Part shown: positions 17,533 through 25,771 of the stretch, one piece after another | Layout of the letters: each line of letters opens with the position of its first letter | Numbering within the stretch: the stretch's first letter is position 1 | Assembly (NCBI RefSeq): GCF_030816295.1 | Contig: NZ_JAUSXV010000001.1 | Location: 1,736,001-1,800,000, forward strand | Length of the DNA: 64,000 bases | Direction of reading: 5' to 3' | Source: Microbacterium natoriense | GTDB lineage: Bacteria > Actinomycetota > Actinomycetes > Actinomycetales > Microbacteriaceae | Program-made: the position numbers and the translations under genes | Notes under the pieces: model-generated | What the model was told of the DNA's origin: nothing | Databases searched by the model: none | Seen by the model: only the letters and a program-made list of their open reading frames with translations

Positions 17533-18984
17533 TCAGCGGAACAACTCGCTGAGGGCCGCAGGAGTCCCGGCGTCGGCGAGGGCGGTGCGGGCGGCGTGCC
17601 AGCCGGCCATGCCGTTCACGCCGGGGCCTGGCGGAGTCGACGCCGAGGCGAGGTACACGCCCCGCATCGGGGTGCGCCACGGCTTCGTGCCGAGGACGGG
17701 GCGCCGCAGGGCCTGAGGGATCGTGAACGCGCCGCCCAGGATGTCGCCGCCGATCTCGGACGGGTTGATCGCCTCCCGAGCGGATGCCGGCACGGCGTGC
17801 GCAGCGAGGATCATGTCGCGGAAACCCGGAGCGAAGCGCTCGACCTGTTGCGTGATGAGCTCGGTCGCGTCGAGATCGGATCCCTGAGGCACGTGGATGT
17901 AAGCCCACAGCACGGCCTTGCCCGCCGGAGCGCGGCTCGGGTCGAACACCGAGGGCTGCACCGTCAGGACGTACGGTCGGTCGCTCACCCGTCCCGCGGC
18001 GACGGCGTTCTCGCTCGCCCACACCTCGGCCTGCGTGCCGCCCACGTGCACCGTCGGAGACTGCGCGACGTCATCGTTCGCCCACGGGATCGGCCCGTCC
18101 AGCGCGAAATCGACTTTCGCCGCGGCAGGGCCGTAGGCGTACGAGCGCAGGGCGCGTGCGTAGCCGTGCGGGATGTCGGGGTGCGTGAGCGCGAGCCGCG
18201 GCGAGGTGTTCAGCAGCAGCAGGTCGCCGCGCGTCGCATCGCCCCAGTCGAGCGCGCCGAGATCGGTCACGTGCACGCCGGTCTCGACCGAACCGCCATG
18301 CGCCTCGAGGTCGGCCACCATGGTGTCGGCGATACGCTGAGCACCACCACGCGGGTACATCCACCCTCCGGCGTGGGCCTGTGCGGCGAGCAGCAATCCG
18401 GCTGCGGCGCCCGCGAGCGAGGGGAGCGGCGTATTCGCGTGAGCGAGGACGCCCGAGATCAGGCCGGCCGCTTCTTCCGTGTGGAAGGTCCTCTTCGCGA
18501 GCGGCGTTCCCTCTTCGAGCATCCGCATCGCGTACCTGATCGCGGTGATCGGCTGTTGGGGGATTCGCAGCATCTGGTTGCCGGTGAAGTCGACGACGCC
18601 GTCGATGTGCCGGCTCAGCGGGCGCAGCAGCGACAACCATGCCTTTCCGTCGTCGCCGAGAGCGGATGCCGTGCGCTCGATGTCGCGCCAGGCGATGCCG
18701 GCGCGGCCGCCGTCGAGCGGGTGCGCGTAGGAGATATCGGGGACGATCCAGTCGATCCGCTCGGCGAGACCGAAGGCCTGAAAGAACGGCGAGGCGAGGG
18801 CGGCGGGGTGGGCGGCCGAGCAGACGTCGTGCACGAAGCCGGGGAGGGTCGACTCGGCGGAGCGCACGCCGCCGCCGATCGTGTCTGCGGCCTCGAGCAC
18901 CCGCACTTCGTAGCCGGCCCGCGCGAGCGACACCGCGGCCGCCAGTCCGTTGGGGCCGGACCCGATGATCGTCGCGCGCGTCAT
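17533..18984 (-). CDS. NAD(P)/FAD-dependent oxidoreductase, phytoene desaturase-like
   Basis: A 483-residue flavoprotein of the amine oxidase/CrtI-like superfamily. The N-terminal Rossmann motif is ATIIGSGPNGLAAAVSLARAG followed by VLEAADTIGGGVRS, the usual dinucleotide-binding signature with an acidic end. The C terminus GVYLASASTPPGPGVNGMAG is the second FAD contact region. No carotenoid genes are nearby, so calling it a carotenoid desaturase would be unsafe. The ATG at 18984 was chosen because it begins the Rossmann motif; an AAGACT sequence lies 6 nt upstream. The in-frame extension to 19362 runs antisense to the next gene. Confidence 0.85.
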   Translation of the reverse strand: MTRATIIGSGPNGLAAAVSLARAGYEVRVLEAADTIGGGVRSAESTLPGFVHDVCSAAHPAALASPFFQAFGLAERIDWIVPDISYAHPLDGGRAGIAWRDIERTASALGDDGKAWLSLLRPLSRHIDGVVDFTGNQMLRIPQQPITAIRYAMRMLEEGTPLAKRTFHTEEAAGLISGVLAHANTPLPSLAGAAAGLLLAAQAHAGGWMYPRGGAQRIADTMVADLEAHGGSVETGVHVTDLGALDWGDATRGDLLLLNTSPRLALTHPDIPHGYARALRSYAYGPAAAKVDFALDGPIPWANDDVAQSPTVHVGGTQAEVWASENAVAAGRVSDRPYVLTVQPSVFDPSRAPAGKAVLWAYIHVPQGSDLDATELITQQVERFAPGFRDMILAAHAVPASAREAINPSEIGGDILGGAFTIPQALRRPVLGTKPWRTPMRGVYLASASTPPGPGVNGMAGWHAARTALADAGTPAALSELFR

Positions 18985-19047
18985 GCCCCCAGTCTTCCAC
19001 GAGGGAGGCGGTGTTCGCGCTGCTCCTGAGGTGAGATCATTGAAGAG

Positions 19048-19560
19048 ATGACTGAACCACAGGGACCCACACCGACCGGCACTTCCCGCCCGTATCGATC
19101 GCTCACGGAGGCGCTCCGCGCGCACCGCATCGCCCTGGAGAACTACGAGTTCATCACCGCGGTCACGGATGCCGTCGGCATCTCGAGCTACATCGATCGC
19201 GGACGCTACATCGAGGCGATCCGTCGAGGCGAGGGCGCCGCCCTCCACATCGGACGCACCTACACGAACGGCTTCGCGCAGGACGAGGTCGTGACCATCG
19301 GCTCTACTGCGCTGCGGCTTCAGCCCAGCGAGGGGCGCGAGCCGTACTTCTTCGTCACGCACCCGAGCGAGTATCCGCCGGCAGCGACGACAGCCCGCTC
19401 GATGCGTCCGAGCACTCCGCGGGCGCCCAAGGTCCCCGGCGCCGGAGCATCGCGGACGGCGACGACGACGCGGAACGCGAAGCCCATCGAGCGCGACTAC
19501 GGCGTGTGCGACGTGTGCTTCATGGTGAAGACCGCCGCTGGCGGCTGCGCCTGCGACTGA
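19048..19560 (+). CDS. Hypothetical protein with a C-terminal cysteine cluster
   Basis: A 170-residue protein I do not recognise. Residues 15-110 look folded (LTEALRAHRIALENYEFITA, GRYIEAIRRGEGAALHIGRT, YFFVTHPSEYPP). A basic Ala/Thr/Pro-rich linker (114-150) follows. The C terminus is CDVCFMVKTAAGGCACD, a CxxC...CxC set that could bind zinc or another metal. It runs divergently from the FAD oxidoreductase and convergently with the acyl-CoA dehydrogenase (3 nt apart). Codon use matches its neighbours, so it is a resident gene. Confidence 0.75.
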   Translation: MTEPQGPTPTGTSRPYRSLTEALRAHRIALENYEFITAVTDAVGISSYIDRGRYIEAIRRGEGAALHIGRTYTNGFAQDEVVTIGSTALRLQPSEGREPYFFVTHPSEYPPAATTARSMRPSTPRAPKVPGAGASRTATTTRNAKPIERDYGVCDVCFMVKTAAGGCACD

Positions 19561-19563
19561 CGC

Positions 19564-20799
19564 TCAGACGAACGCGCTCATCCCCGTGATGTCGCGTCCG
19601 AGGAGCAGCGCCTGCACGCTCTCGGTGCCTTCGTAGGTGTGGATCGCCTCGATATCGGCCAGGTGCTGCATGACGCCGTTCTCGAGCAGGATTCCGTTGC
19701 CGCCGAGCAGGTCGCGGGCGGTGGATGCGACCCGGCGTGCTGCCCGCGTGTTGTGGAACTTCGCGAGTGAGGCCTGCGTCGGGCGCAGTTCTCCTGCGGT
19801 CTCGAGATCCGCGAGGCGGCGGCAGTACAGCTGCATCGCGGTGAGGTCCTCGAGCATGTGCGTCAGGCGCTCCTGCACCATCTGGAACTTCGCCAGCGGC
19901 TTGCCGAACTGCACGCGCTGGGTGGAGTAGGCGAGCGCGGCCTCGTAGCACGCCGTCGCATGGCCCAGCGCCGACCAGGCGACCCCGGAGCGGGTCGCGT
20001 AGAGCACCGTCGAGGCGTCCTTGAAGCTGTGAGTGCCGGGGAGCACGGCGTCCAGCGGCACGCGCACGTCGTCGAGGACGATGTGCGCCTGATGGATCGC
20101 GCGCAGTGAGGCCTTGCCGCGGATCGCCGTTCCCTTGTAACCGGGAGCGTCCTGTTCGACGAGGAAGCACCGCACCGCACCGTGCTCGGGTGCCGTCTCG
20201 TCGTCGACGCGTGCCCACACGAAAGTGATGCCGCCGGACGCGCCGTTGCCGATCCACTTCTTGGCGCCGCGGATGACCCACTCCTCGCCCTCGCGGCGTG
20301 CGACCGTCTCGAGGGAGACCGAGTCTGAGCCGTGGTCGGGCTCCGTGAGTGCGAACGATCCGAAGACCGAGCCGTCGGCGAGAGCCGTCAGCCACTTCTC
20401 CTGCTGAGCTTCCGATCCGAAGAGCGCGAGCGTGCGCAGGGCGAGTCCGCCCTGGACGGCGAGAACCGTGCCGAGCGAGCCGTCGCCCCGTGAGATCTCC
20501 ATGTTCACGAGCCCGGCAGCCAACGGCGACAGGCGGGTGAGCGACGGATGCTCGATGCCGTCGACCACGAGATCCATCTCGCCCATGCGCCGGGCGGCGT
20601 CGAGCGGGTACTCGGCGCGGTCCCAGGCATCCGCCATCTGCGGTCCCACCTCGTCGATGTACGCCTTCGCTCGGTCCCAGGCTGTGCGATCGGCGGCGGG
20701 GATGTCGACGAAGACAGCGTAGTAGTCGCTGTCCTGCCGGCCCGTGATGTCGTACGACGAGACGCGCTCGCCGGGGAAGGGGGAAGCTTCGATGCTCAT
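19564..20799 (-). CDS. Acyl-CoA dehydrogenase family protein (glutaryl-CoA dehydrogenase-like)
   Basis: A 411-residue FAD-dependent acyl-CoA dehydrogenase catalysing alpha,beta-oxidation of an acyl-CoA thioester. Recognisable motifs are FALTEPDHGSDSVSLETVAR (flavin and substrate contact), WVIRGAKKWIGNGASGGI and the C-terminal HTYEGTESVQALLLGRDITG, where the Glu of YEGTE sits at the catalytic base position of the glutaryl-CoA/isovaleryl-CoA branch. The ATG at 20799 has GAAGGAG about 6 nt upstream. The TetR gene directly upstream on the same strand may regulate it. The acyl substrate is unknown. Confidence 0.92.
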   Translation of the reverse strand: MSIEASPFPGERVSSYDITGRQDSDYYAVFVDIPAADRTAWDRAKAYIDEVGPQMADAWDRAEYPLDAARRMGEMDLVVDGIEHPSLTRLSPLAAGLVNMEISRGDGSLGTVLAVQGGLALRTLALFGSEAQQEKWLTALADGSVFGSFALTEPDHGSDSVSLETVARREGEEWVIRGAKKWIGNGASGGITFVWARVDDETAPEHGAVRCFLVEQDAPGYKGTAIRGKASLRAIHQAHIVLDDVRVPLDAVLPGTHSFKDASTVLYATRSGVAWSALGHATACYEAALAYSTQRVQFGKPLAKFQMVQERLTHMLEDLTAMQLYCRRLADLETAGELRPTQASLAKFHNTRAARRVASTARDLLGGNGILLENGVMQHLADIEAIHTYEGTESVQALLLGRDITGMSAFV

Positions 20800-20879
20800 G
20801 GGGGCTCCTTCGTGGCACTAAGTATCGTACAGCGCGACACTCGGTTTCACGAGCCTGGGTGCGCGACGCGGTCGCCCGG

Positions 20880-21007
20880 GTGTGAAAGGTCCCTTCTCTG
20901 GTGCGAAGGGCGCACTCCTCCGTGCGAAAAGTCGGAGGTCGCGGGCGACGCGCCGACGCGCGGACCGACCGCTCGGCGTGTCGCAACAAGACTCCGACTT
21001 TTCGCAC
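20880..21007. repeat. Intergenic tandem/inverted-unit element 1 (between the acyl-CoA dehydrogenase and TetR genes)
   Basis: Three diverged 21-bp units start at 20880 (GTGTGAAAGG), 20901 (GTGCGAAGGG) and 20922 (GTGCGAAAAG). The third, GTGCGAAAAGTCGGAG (20922-20937), has a perfect 16-nt inverted copy at 20992-21007. Inside the arms is a second imperfect inverted repeat (GCGACGCGCCG facing CGGCGTGTCGC). No ORF, promoter or RNA family explains it. The whole 308-nt gap from 20800 to 21107 contains nothing else that I recognise except the 5' region of the dehydrogenase. Confidence 0.7.
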
Positions 21008-21107
21008 CGGAAGGCCCGGACGGGGAGGCGGGAGCGGGAGGCGGCACCGGGCGGCACCGGGAGACCCGCGCGCGGGCGAACCGGAGGTGGTCTGTGTCGG
21101 GAGCGGG

Positions 21108-21770
21108 TCAGTCGAGCTGGGTCCGCAGGCGACGCGTGATCTCGGCGATCGGCATCGAACGAGGGAACACTGCGACCACGACGTCATCGGGCGCCTCGGC
21201 GGGCGTCTCGGCGAGCACTCCGTAGCGACGGCGCACGTCGGTCAGGGCGGACTGCAGAGTCGACAACGGGATCTTCTTCTTGCCGCGGAGCAGCTGCCGC
21301 AGCACGTGGTTGTGCACCGCGGTGACGAGAGCGGCGAAGCCGACGGCATCCAACGGGTCGATGCCGGGAAGCGAACTGCGCAGATACTCGTCGAACAGCC
21401 GCTCGTAGCGGAACACCGTGATGATCTCGCGCTCGCGCAGCACCGGCACCTGCCGCACGATCTGGTAGCGGCGTCGGGCGAGTTCGGGGTCGTGCGCGAA
21501 GTAGGAATAGACCGACTCGGATGCTGCGCACACCGCGCCCCAGGGGTCGTCGTGCCCTTCGGCGAGGAAACCGCGGAGCTGCTCGATCAGCACTTCGTGA
21601 TCCGCGAAGACCACATCCTCCTTGCCGCCGAACTGCCGGAAGAAGGTCGAGCGCGAGACCCCCGCCGCCTTCGCGATCTGCTCCACGGACGTCTGGTCGA
21701 AGCCCTGGCTCTGGAACAGTTCGAGCGCGGCGGCGACGACGGCGGAGCGCGGCGATGCGGATTCGTGCAT
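21108..21770 (-). CDS. TetR/AcrR family transcriptional regulator
   Basis: A 220-residue dimeric repressor. The N-terminal helix-turn-helix is clear: [20 protein letters not shown], then [20 protein letters not shown] (about residues 14-55). The C-terminal ligand-binding domain is all-helical. The ligand is unknown. It lies upstream of the acyl-CoA dehydrogenase on the same strand, 308 nt away, with a repeat element between them, so the dehydrogenase is a candidate target. A TAGGCT box sits 6 nt before the ATG. Confidence 0.92.
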   Translation of the reverse strand: MHESASPRSAVVAAALELFQSQGFDQTSVEQIAKAAGVSRSTFFRQFGGKEDVVFADHEVLIEQLRGFLAEGHDDPWGAVCAASESVYSYFAHDPELARRRYQIVRQVPVLREREIITVFRYERLFDEYLRSSLPGIDPLDAVGFAALVTAVHNHVLRQLLRGKKKIPLSTLQSALTDVRRRYGVLAETPAEAPDDVVVAVFPRSMPIAEITRRLRTQLD

Positions 21771-21776
21771 GAGAAG

Positions 21777-21782
21777 AGCCTA
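21777..21782 (-). promoter_or_regulatory. -10 box (TAGGCT) of the TetR gene, leaderless type
   Basis: TAGGCT on the minus strand is followed by exactly 6 nt and then the ATG at 21770. Confidence 0.55.
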
Positions 21783-21882
21783 GAACCTCGGCGCCGCGAC
21801 ATGACGGCGAGTGTCGTCATCGACCGCGTCCGTCCGGGAGCCGGTGACGCCCGCTCCTCAAGGGCCGGTCAGCAGGGGGTAG

Positions 21883-21888
21883 TAAGCT
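21883..21888 (+). promoter_or_regulatory. Candidate -10 box (TAAGCT) of sucCD
   Basis: TAAGCT lies 71 nt before the sucC start. The shared TCA-gene palindrome follows 17-30 nt downstream, where a repressor would block transcription. Confidence 0.4.
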
Positions 21889-21904
21889 GGGGGACTGGTC
21901 GATG

Positions 21905-21918
21905 TCTCGACATCGAGA
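21905..21918. promoter_or_regulatory. Palindrome TCTCGACATCGAGA before sucC, shared with icd
   Basis: A 14-nt near-perfect palindrome, 11/14 identical to TCTTGGTATCGAGA before icd (44933-44946). Its position downstream of the -10 box suggests an operator for a TCA-cycle repressor. The regulator is not encoded in the window. Confidence 0.5.
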
Positions 21919-21953
21919 GAATTACCAGGCCGAATCCCAGTGAAGGAACCACA

Positions 21954-23120
21954 GTGGATCTGTACGAGTACCAGGCACGAGACGTTTTCGAGAAGTACGG
22001 AGTGCCGGTCCTCGCCGGCATCGTCGCGGACACCCCCGAGGAGGTGAAAGCGGCAGCCGAGAAGATCGGCGGCGTGGTCGTCGTCAAGGCGCAGGTCAAG
22101 ACCGGTGGTCGTGGCAAGGCGGGCGGCGTCAAGGTCGCGAAGACCCCCGATGAGGCATATGAGGCTGCCAAGGCGATCCTCGGTCTCGACATCAAGGGCC
22201 ACATCGTCAAGCGTGTGATGGTCGCCCAGGGCGCGGCGATCGCCGAGGAGTTCTACTTCTCCGTGCTGCTGGACCGCGCCAACCGCTCCTACCTCTCCCT
22301 CTGCTCCGTCGAGGGCGGCATGGAGATCGAGCAGCTCGCCGTCGAGAAGCCCGAGGCTCTCGCCCGCGTCGAGGTGAACCCGCTGACGGGCATCGACAAG
22401 GCCAAGGCCGTCGAGATCGCCCGCGCCGCGAACTTCCCGGAGGACCTCGTCGAGAAGGTCTCCGACGTGTTCGTGAAGCTCTTCGACGTCTACAAGGGCG
22501 AGGATGCCACGCTCGTCGAGGTGAACCCGCTGGTGCGCACCGAGTCCGGCGACATCATCGCTCTCGACGGCAAGGTCACGCTCGACGACAACGCGTCGGA
22601 GATCCGCCACCCCGAGCACGAGGCGCTCGAGGACAAGGACGCCGCAGACCCGCTCGAGGCGAAGGCCAAGCAGAGCGGCCTCAACTACGTGAAGCTCGAC
22701 GGCGAGGTCGGCATCATCGGCAACGGCGCGGGCCTCGTCATGTCGACTCTCGACGTGGTGGCATACGCCGGTGAGAACCACAACGGCGTGAAGCCCGCGA
22801 ACTTCCTCGACATCGGCGGCGGCGCCTCGGCTGAGGTCATGGCCGCAGGGCTCGACGTCATCCTCGGAGACCCGCAGGTCAAGAGCGTCTTCGTCAACGT
22901 CTTCGGCGGCATCACCGCGTGCGACGCCGTCGCGAACGGCATCAAGGGCGCCCTCGAGACGCTCGGCGCGACGGCATCCAAGCCGCTCGTCGTCCGCCTC
23001 GACGGCAACCGCGTCGACGAGGGTCGTGCGATCCTCGCCGAGTACGCGCACCCGCTCGTCACGCTCGCCGCCACCATGGACGAGGGCGCCGACAAGGCCG
23101 CCGAACTCGCCAACGCCTGA
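21954..23120 (+). CDS. sucC: Succinate-CoA ligase (ADP-forming), beta subunit
   Basis: A 388-residue ATP-grasp subunit of succinyl-CoA synthetase in the TCA cycle; with SucD it converts succinyl-CoA to succinate while making ATP or GTP. The N-terminal ATP-grasp domain begins [19 protein letters not shown] and includes [20 protein letters not shown]. The C-terminal domain has [18 protein letters not shown] and [12 protein letters not shown]. The start is the GTG at 21954 with GAAGGA 7 nt upstream; it gives the canonical (M/V)DLYEYQA N terminus. sucD follows 32 nt after the stop. Confidence 0.97.
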   Translation: MDLYEYQARDVFEKYGVPVLAGIVADTPEEVKAAAEKIGGVVVVKAQVKTGGRGKAGGVKVAKTPDEAYEAAKAILGLDIKGHIVKRVMVAQGAAIAEEFYFSVLLDRANRSYLSLCSVEGGMEIEQLAVEKPEALARVEVNPLTGIDKAKAVEIARAANFPEDLVEKVSDVFVKLFDVYKGEDATLVEVNPLVRTESGDIIALDGKVTLDDNASEIRHPEHEALEDKDAADPLEAKAKQSGLNYVKLDGEVGIIGNGAGLVMSTLDVVAYAGENHNGVKPANFLDIGGGASAEVMAAGLDVILGDPQVKSVFVNVFGGITACDAVANGIKGALETLGATASKPLVVRLDGNRVDEGRAILAEYAHPLVTLAATMDEGADKAAELANA

Positions 23121-23152
23121 CGCCCGCTTCGACACAAGGACTAGAGAAGAAA

Positions 23153-24055
23153 ATGTCGATCTACCTCAACAAGGACTCCAAGGTCATCGTCCAGGGCATC
23201 ACCGGCGGCGAGGGCACCAAGCACACCGCTCTCATGCTGAAGGCCGGCACCCAGGTCGTCGGCGGCGTGAACGCCCGCAAGGCCGGCACCACGGTGTCGC
23301 ACACCGACAAGGACGGCAACGCCGTCGAGCTCCCCGTCTTCGCCTCGGTCGCCGAGGCCATGAAGGAGACCGGCGCCGACGTGTCGATCGCCTTCGTCCC
23401 CGGCGCCTTCACGAAGGACGCGATGATCGAGGCCATCGACGCCGAGATCCCGCTGCTCGTGGTCATCACCGAGGGCGTCCCCGTCGGCGACTCGGCCGAG
23501 GCATGGGCCTACGCCCAGAGCAAGGGCAACAAGACGCGCATCATCGGCCCGAACTGCCCCGGCATCATCACCCCCGGTGAGGCGCTCGTCGGCATCACCC
23601 CGGCGAACATCACCGGCAAGGGCCCGATCGGTCTCGTGTCGAAGTCGGGCACCCTGACCTACCAGATGATGTTCGAGCTGCGCGACCTGGGCTTCTCGAC
23701 CGCCATCGGCATCGGCGGCGACCCGGTCATCGGCACGACGCACATCGACGCGCTGGCTGCGTTCGAGGCAGATCCCGAGACCAAGGCGATCGTCATGATC
23801 GGCGAGATCGGCGGCGACGCCGAAGAGCGCGCGGCCGACTACATCAAGGCGCACGTCACCAAGCCGGTCGTCGGCTACGTCGCGGGCTTCACGGCTCCCG
23901 AGGGCAAGACCATGGGTCACGCCGGCGCCATCGTCTCCGGCTCTGCGGGCACCGCGCAGGCGAAGAAGGAGGCCCTCGAGGCCGCCGGCGTCAAGGTCGG
24001 CAAGACGCCATCCGAGACGGCAGACCTGATGCGTGCGATCATCGAGGCGCTCTGA
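23153..24055 (+). CDS. sucD: Succinate-CoA ligase, alpha subunit
   Basis: A 300-residue CoA-binding subunit of succinyl-CoA synthetase. It begins [21 protein letters not shown] (CoA-binding Rossmann domain). [17 protein letters not shown] and [20 protein letters not shown] are diagnostic. The phosphorylated active-site His is in [20 protein letters not shown]. The ATG is preceded by an AGAGAAGAAA ribosome binding site, and the gene forms an operon with sucC. A hairpin terminator follows 20 nt after the stop. Confidence 0.97.
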   Translation: MSIYLNKDSKVIVQGITGGEGTKHTALMLKAGTQVVGGVNARKAGTTVSHTDKDGNAVELPVFASVAEAMKETGADVSIAFVPGAFTKDAMIEAIDAEIPLLVVITEGVPVGDSAEAWAYAQSKGNKTRIIGPNCPGIITPGEALVGITPANITGKGPIGLVSKSGTLTYQMMFELRDLGFSTAIGIGGDPVIGTTHIDALAAFEADPETKAIVMIGEIGGDAEERAADYIKAHVTKPVVGYVAGFTAPEGKTMGHAGAIVSGSAGTAQAKKEALEAAGVKVGKTPSETADLMRAIIEAL

Positions 24056-24074
24056 TCTGAGCTACGCTTGAACG

Positions 24075-24107
24075 GAAGGCCCTGGGCTCCACCCCGGGGC
24101 CTTCTTT
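24075..24107 (+). terminator. Terminator after sucCD
   Basis: GAAGGCCC (24075-24082) pairs with GGGCCTTC (24097-24104) and is followed by TTTC, 20 nt after the sucD stop. Confidence 0.85.
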
Positions 24108-24165
24108 CATGCCCGGGAGGACAGGATCTTCACGTCAGCGCGGCAGACCCCTGCGTTCGTCGGCT

Positions 24166-24237
24166 CAGAATACGGATGTCGGCCCGGAACCTCGTTCCGA
24201 GCCGACATCCGTGTTTCCGGCCGACATCCGTATTCTG
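24166..24237. repeat. Intergenic tandem/inverted-unit element 2 (between sucD and the NCS2 permease)
   Basis: A perfect 19-nt inverted repeat (CAGAATACGGATGTCGGCC at 24166-24184, complement at 24219-24237) contains a third copy of the 12-nt core GCCGACATCCGT starting at 24201. That copy is 19 bp before and in the same orientation as the right arm. Between the arms is a small hairpin (GGAAC/GTTCC). It lies between two converging genes. The architecture matches the elements at 20880 and 37473, but the sequence is unrelated. Confidence 0.7.
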
Positions 24238-24257
24238 GGTCGACCGACGTGCGAGGA

Positions 24258-25679
24258 TCAGGCGCCGAGCAGCGCCTCGATCGGTCCCCGGGCGAAGAAC
24301 AGCACGAATCCTGCGCCGACGACCCACAGCAGCGGGTGGATCGTCTTGGCCTTGCCCGAGAGCGCGTTCACGACGATCCAGCTGACGAAGCCCGCACCGA
24401 TGCCGTTCGCGATCGAGTACGTCATCGGCATCACGGTGACCGTGAGGAACACGGGCAGCAGCACCCGGAAGTCGCTGAGATCGATGTTCTTGATCTGCGA
24501 CAGCATCATGGCGCCGACGAGCACGAGCGCCGCGGCGGCGACGGCGCTCGGCACGAGCGAGGTGAGCGGGGTGAAGAACATCGCGAGCAGGAACAGCACG
24601 CCGGTGATCGTGGTCGCGAACCCGGTGCGCGCGCCCTCGCCGATGCCCGAGCCCGATTCGACGAACACGGTCGCGGAGGATGACGAGGTGCCTCCTCCGA
24701 CGATCGCTCCGACGCCCTCGACGACCAGCGCCGACTTGATGCGGGGGAAGTCCCCCTTCTCGTCGGCGAGGTCCGCCTCTTTGGCGAGACCGGTCATCGT
24801 GCCCATGGCGTCGAAGAAGTTCGAGAACAGCAGGGTGAAGACGAACATCACGAGCGTCACTCCGCCGACCTTCGCGAAGTCGAAGCCGAAGTCGACCTGG
24901 CCGATCAGGCTGAGGTCGGGCACGCTCACGATGCTGCCCGAGAAGGCGAAGCCCAGGCCCTCGGACGGCCAGATCAGATTCGCGATCGCGGCCAGCAAGG
25001 TCCCTCCGACGAGCGCGATGAGGATCGCGCCCTTCACCCGCAGGGCGATGAGCACGCCTCCGATCATCAGCGTGACGACGAACATCAGGGTCGTGAGGGA
25101 TGCGACGGATCCGCCGATGCCGAGATCGACCGGGGGAGAGGCGTTCTTCGTCGAGGTGACGAATCCCGCGTTCACGAAGCCGATGAAGGCGATGAACAGG
25201 CCGATTCCCACGGTGATCGCGAGCTTCAGCTGCACGGGGACCGCGTCGAAGATGAGCTTGCGCAGACCGGTCGCGGCGAGCAGCACGATGATGACGCCGT
25301 TGATCATGACGAGCGCCATGGCCTCGGGCCAGGTGACGGAGCCGACCACGGTGAACGCGAGGAACGCGTTGATGCCGAGACCCGCTGCGAACGCGAACGG
25401 CAGGCGCGTCGTGAGGCCGAACAGGATCGTCATGACGCCGGCGGTGAGGGCTGTCGCCGCGGCGACGGCCCCGCCCGGCAGCACGTCGCCTGCGACGTCG
25501 GGGGTGGAGAGGATGATCGGGTTCAGGATCACGATGTAGGCCATGGTGACGAAGGTCACCACGCCACCGCGGATCTCGGTGCCGATCGTGGACCCGCGGC
25601 GGCTGATCTCGAAGAAGCGATCCAGGGCGTTCACGGGCTCGGCAGTCGGTGCGGGAGCGGGGGACGGGGCAGTTGTCAT
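24258..25679 (-). CDS. NCS2 family purine permease (adenine/guanine/hypoxanthine type)
   Basis: A 473-residue inner-membrane proton symporter of the nucleobase:cation symporter-2 family, AzgA/GhxP-like branch. It has 12-14 hydrophobic helices. The family hallmarks are FFEISRRGSTIGTEIRGG (positions 27-44), VTFVTMAYIVILNPIIL, FAAGLGINAFLAF and, in the second half, SSSATVFVESGSGIGEGART. It would import adenine, guanine and/or hypoxanthine for salvage, next to de novo purine genes (purN, purH) and with guaA elsewhere in the window. Upstream, GGGGGAACC-type sequence gives a modest ribosome binding site. Confidence 0.92.
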   Translation of the reverse strand: MTTAPSPAPAPTAEPVNALDRFFEISRRGSTIGTEIRGGVVTFVTMAYIVILNPIILSTPDVAGDVLPGGAVAAATALTAGVMTILFGLTTRLPFAFAAGLGINAFLAFTVVGSVTWPEAMALVMINGVIIVLLAATGLRKLIFDAVPVQLKLAITVGIGLFIAFIGFVNAGFVTSTKNASPPVDLGIGGSVASLTTLMFVVTLMIGGVLIALRVKGAILIALVGGTLLAAIANLIWPSEGLGFAFSGSIVSVPDLSLIGQVDFGFDFAKVGGVTLVMFVFTLLFSNFFDAMGTMTGLAKEADLADEKGDFPRIKSALVVEGVGAIVGGGTSSSSATVFVESGSGIGEGARTGFATTITGVLFLLAMFFTPLTSLVPSAVAAAALVLVGAMMLSQIKNIDLSDFRVLLPVFLTVTVMPMTYSIANGIGAGFVSWIVVNALSGKAKTIHPLLWVVGAGFVLFFARGPIEALLGA

Positions 25680-25756
25680 CGGGGGAACCTCCGCAGGAGA
25701 CGATATCGTGTCGCGCGTGCCGCGCGCGTCCCCAGGAAAGCCGCCGCCCCAGGTCG

Positions 25757-25762
25757 TAGTCT
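25757..25762 (+). promoter_or_regulatory. -10 box (TAGTCT) of the DUF6350 gene
   Basis: TAGTCT ends 9 nt before the ATG at 25772, with no ribosome binding site. Confidence 0.5.
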
Positions 25763-25771
25763 CGATTCGAT

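Noticed and set aside
17533..18984. Naming the FAD oxidoreductase a carotenoid desaturase (crtI)
   Set aside because: No carotenoid genes are nearby and the similarity is only to the broad superfamily.
24109..25539. A 476-codon plus-strand frame opposite the NCS2 permease
   Set aside because: It starts inside the intergenic palindrome and has Ser/Pro/Thr shadow composition, while the minus strand encodes clear membrane helices.
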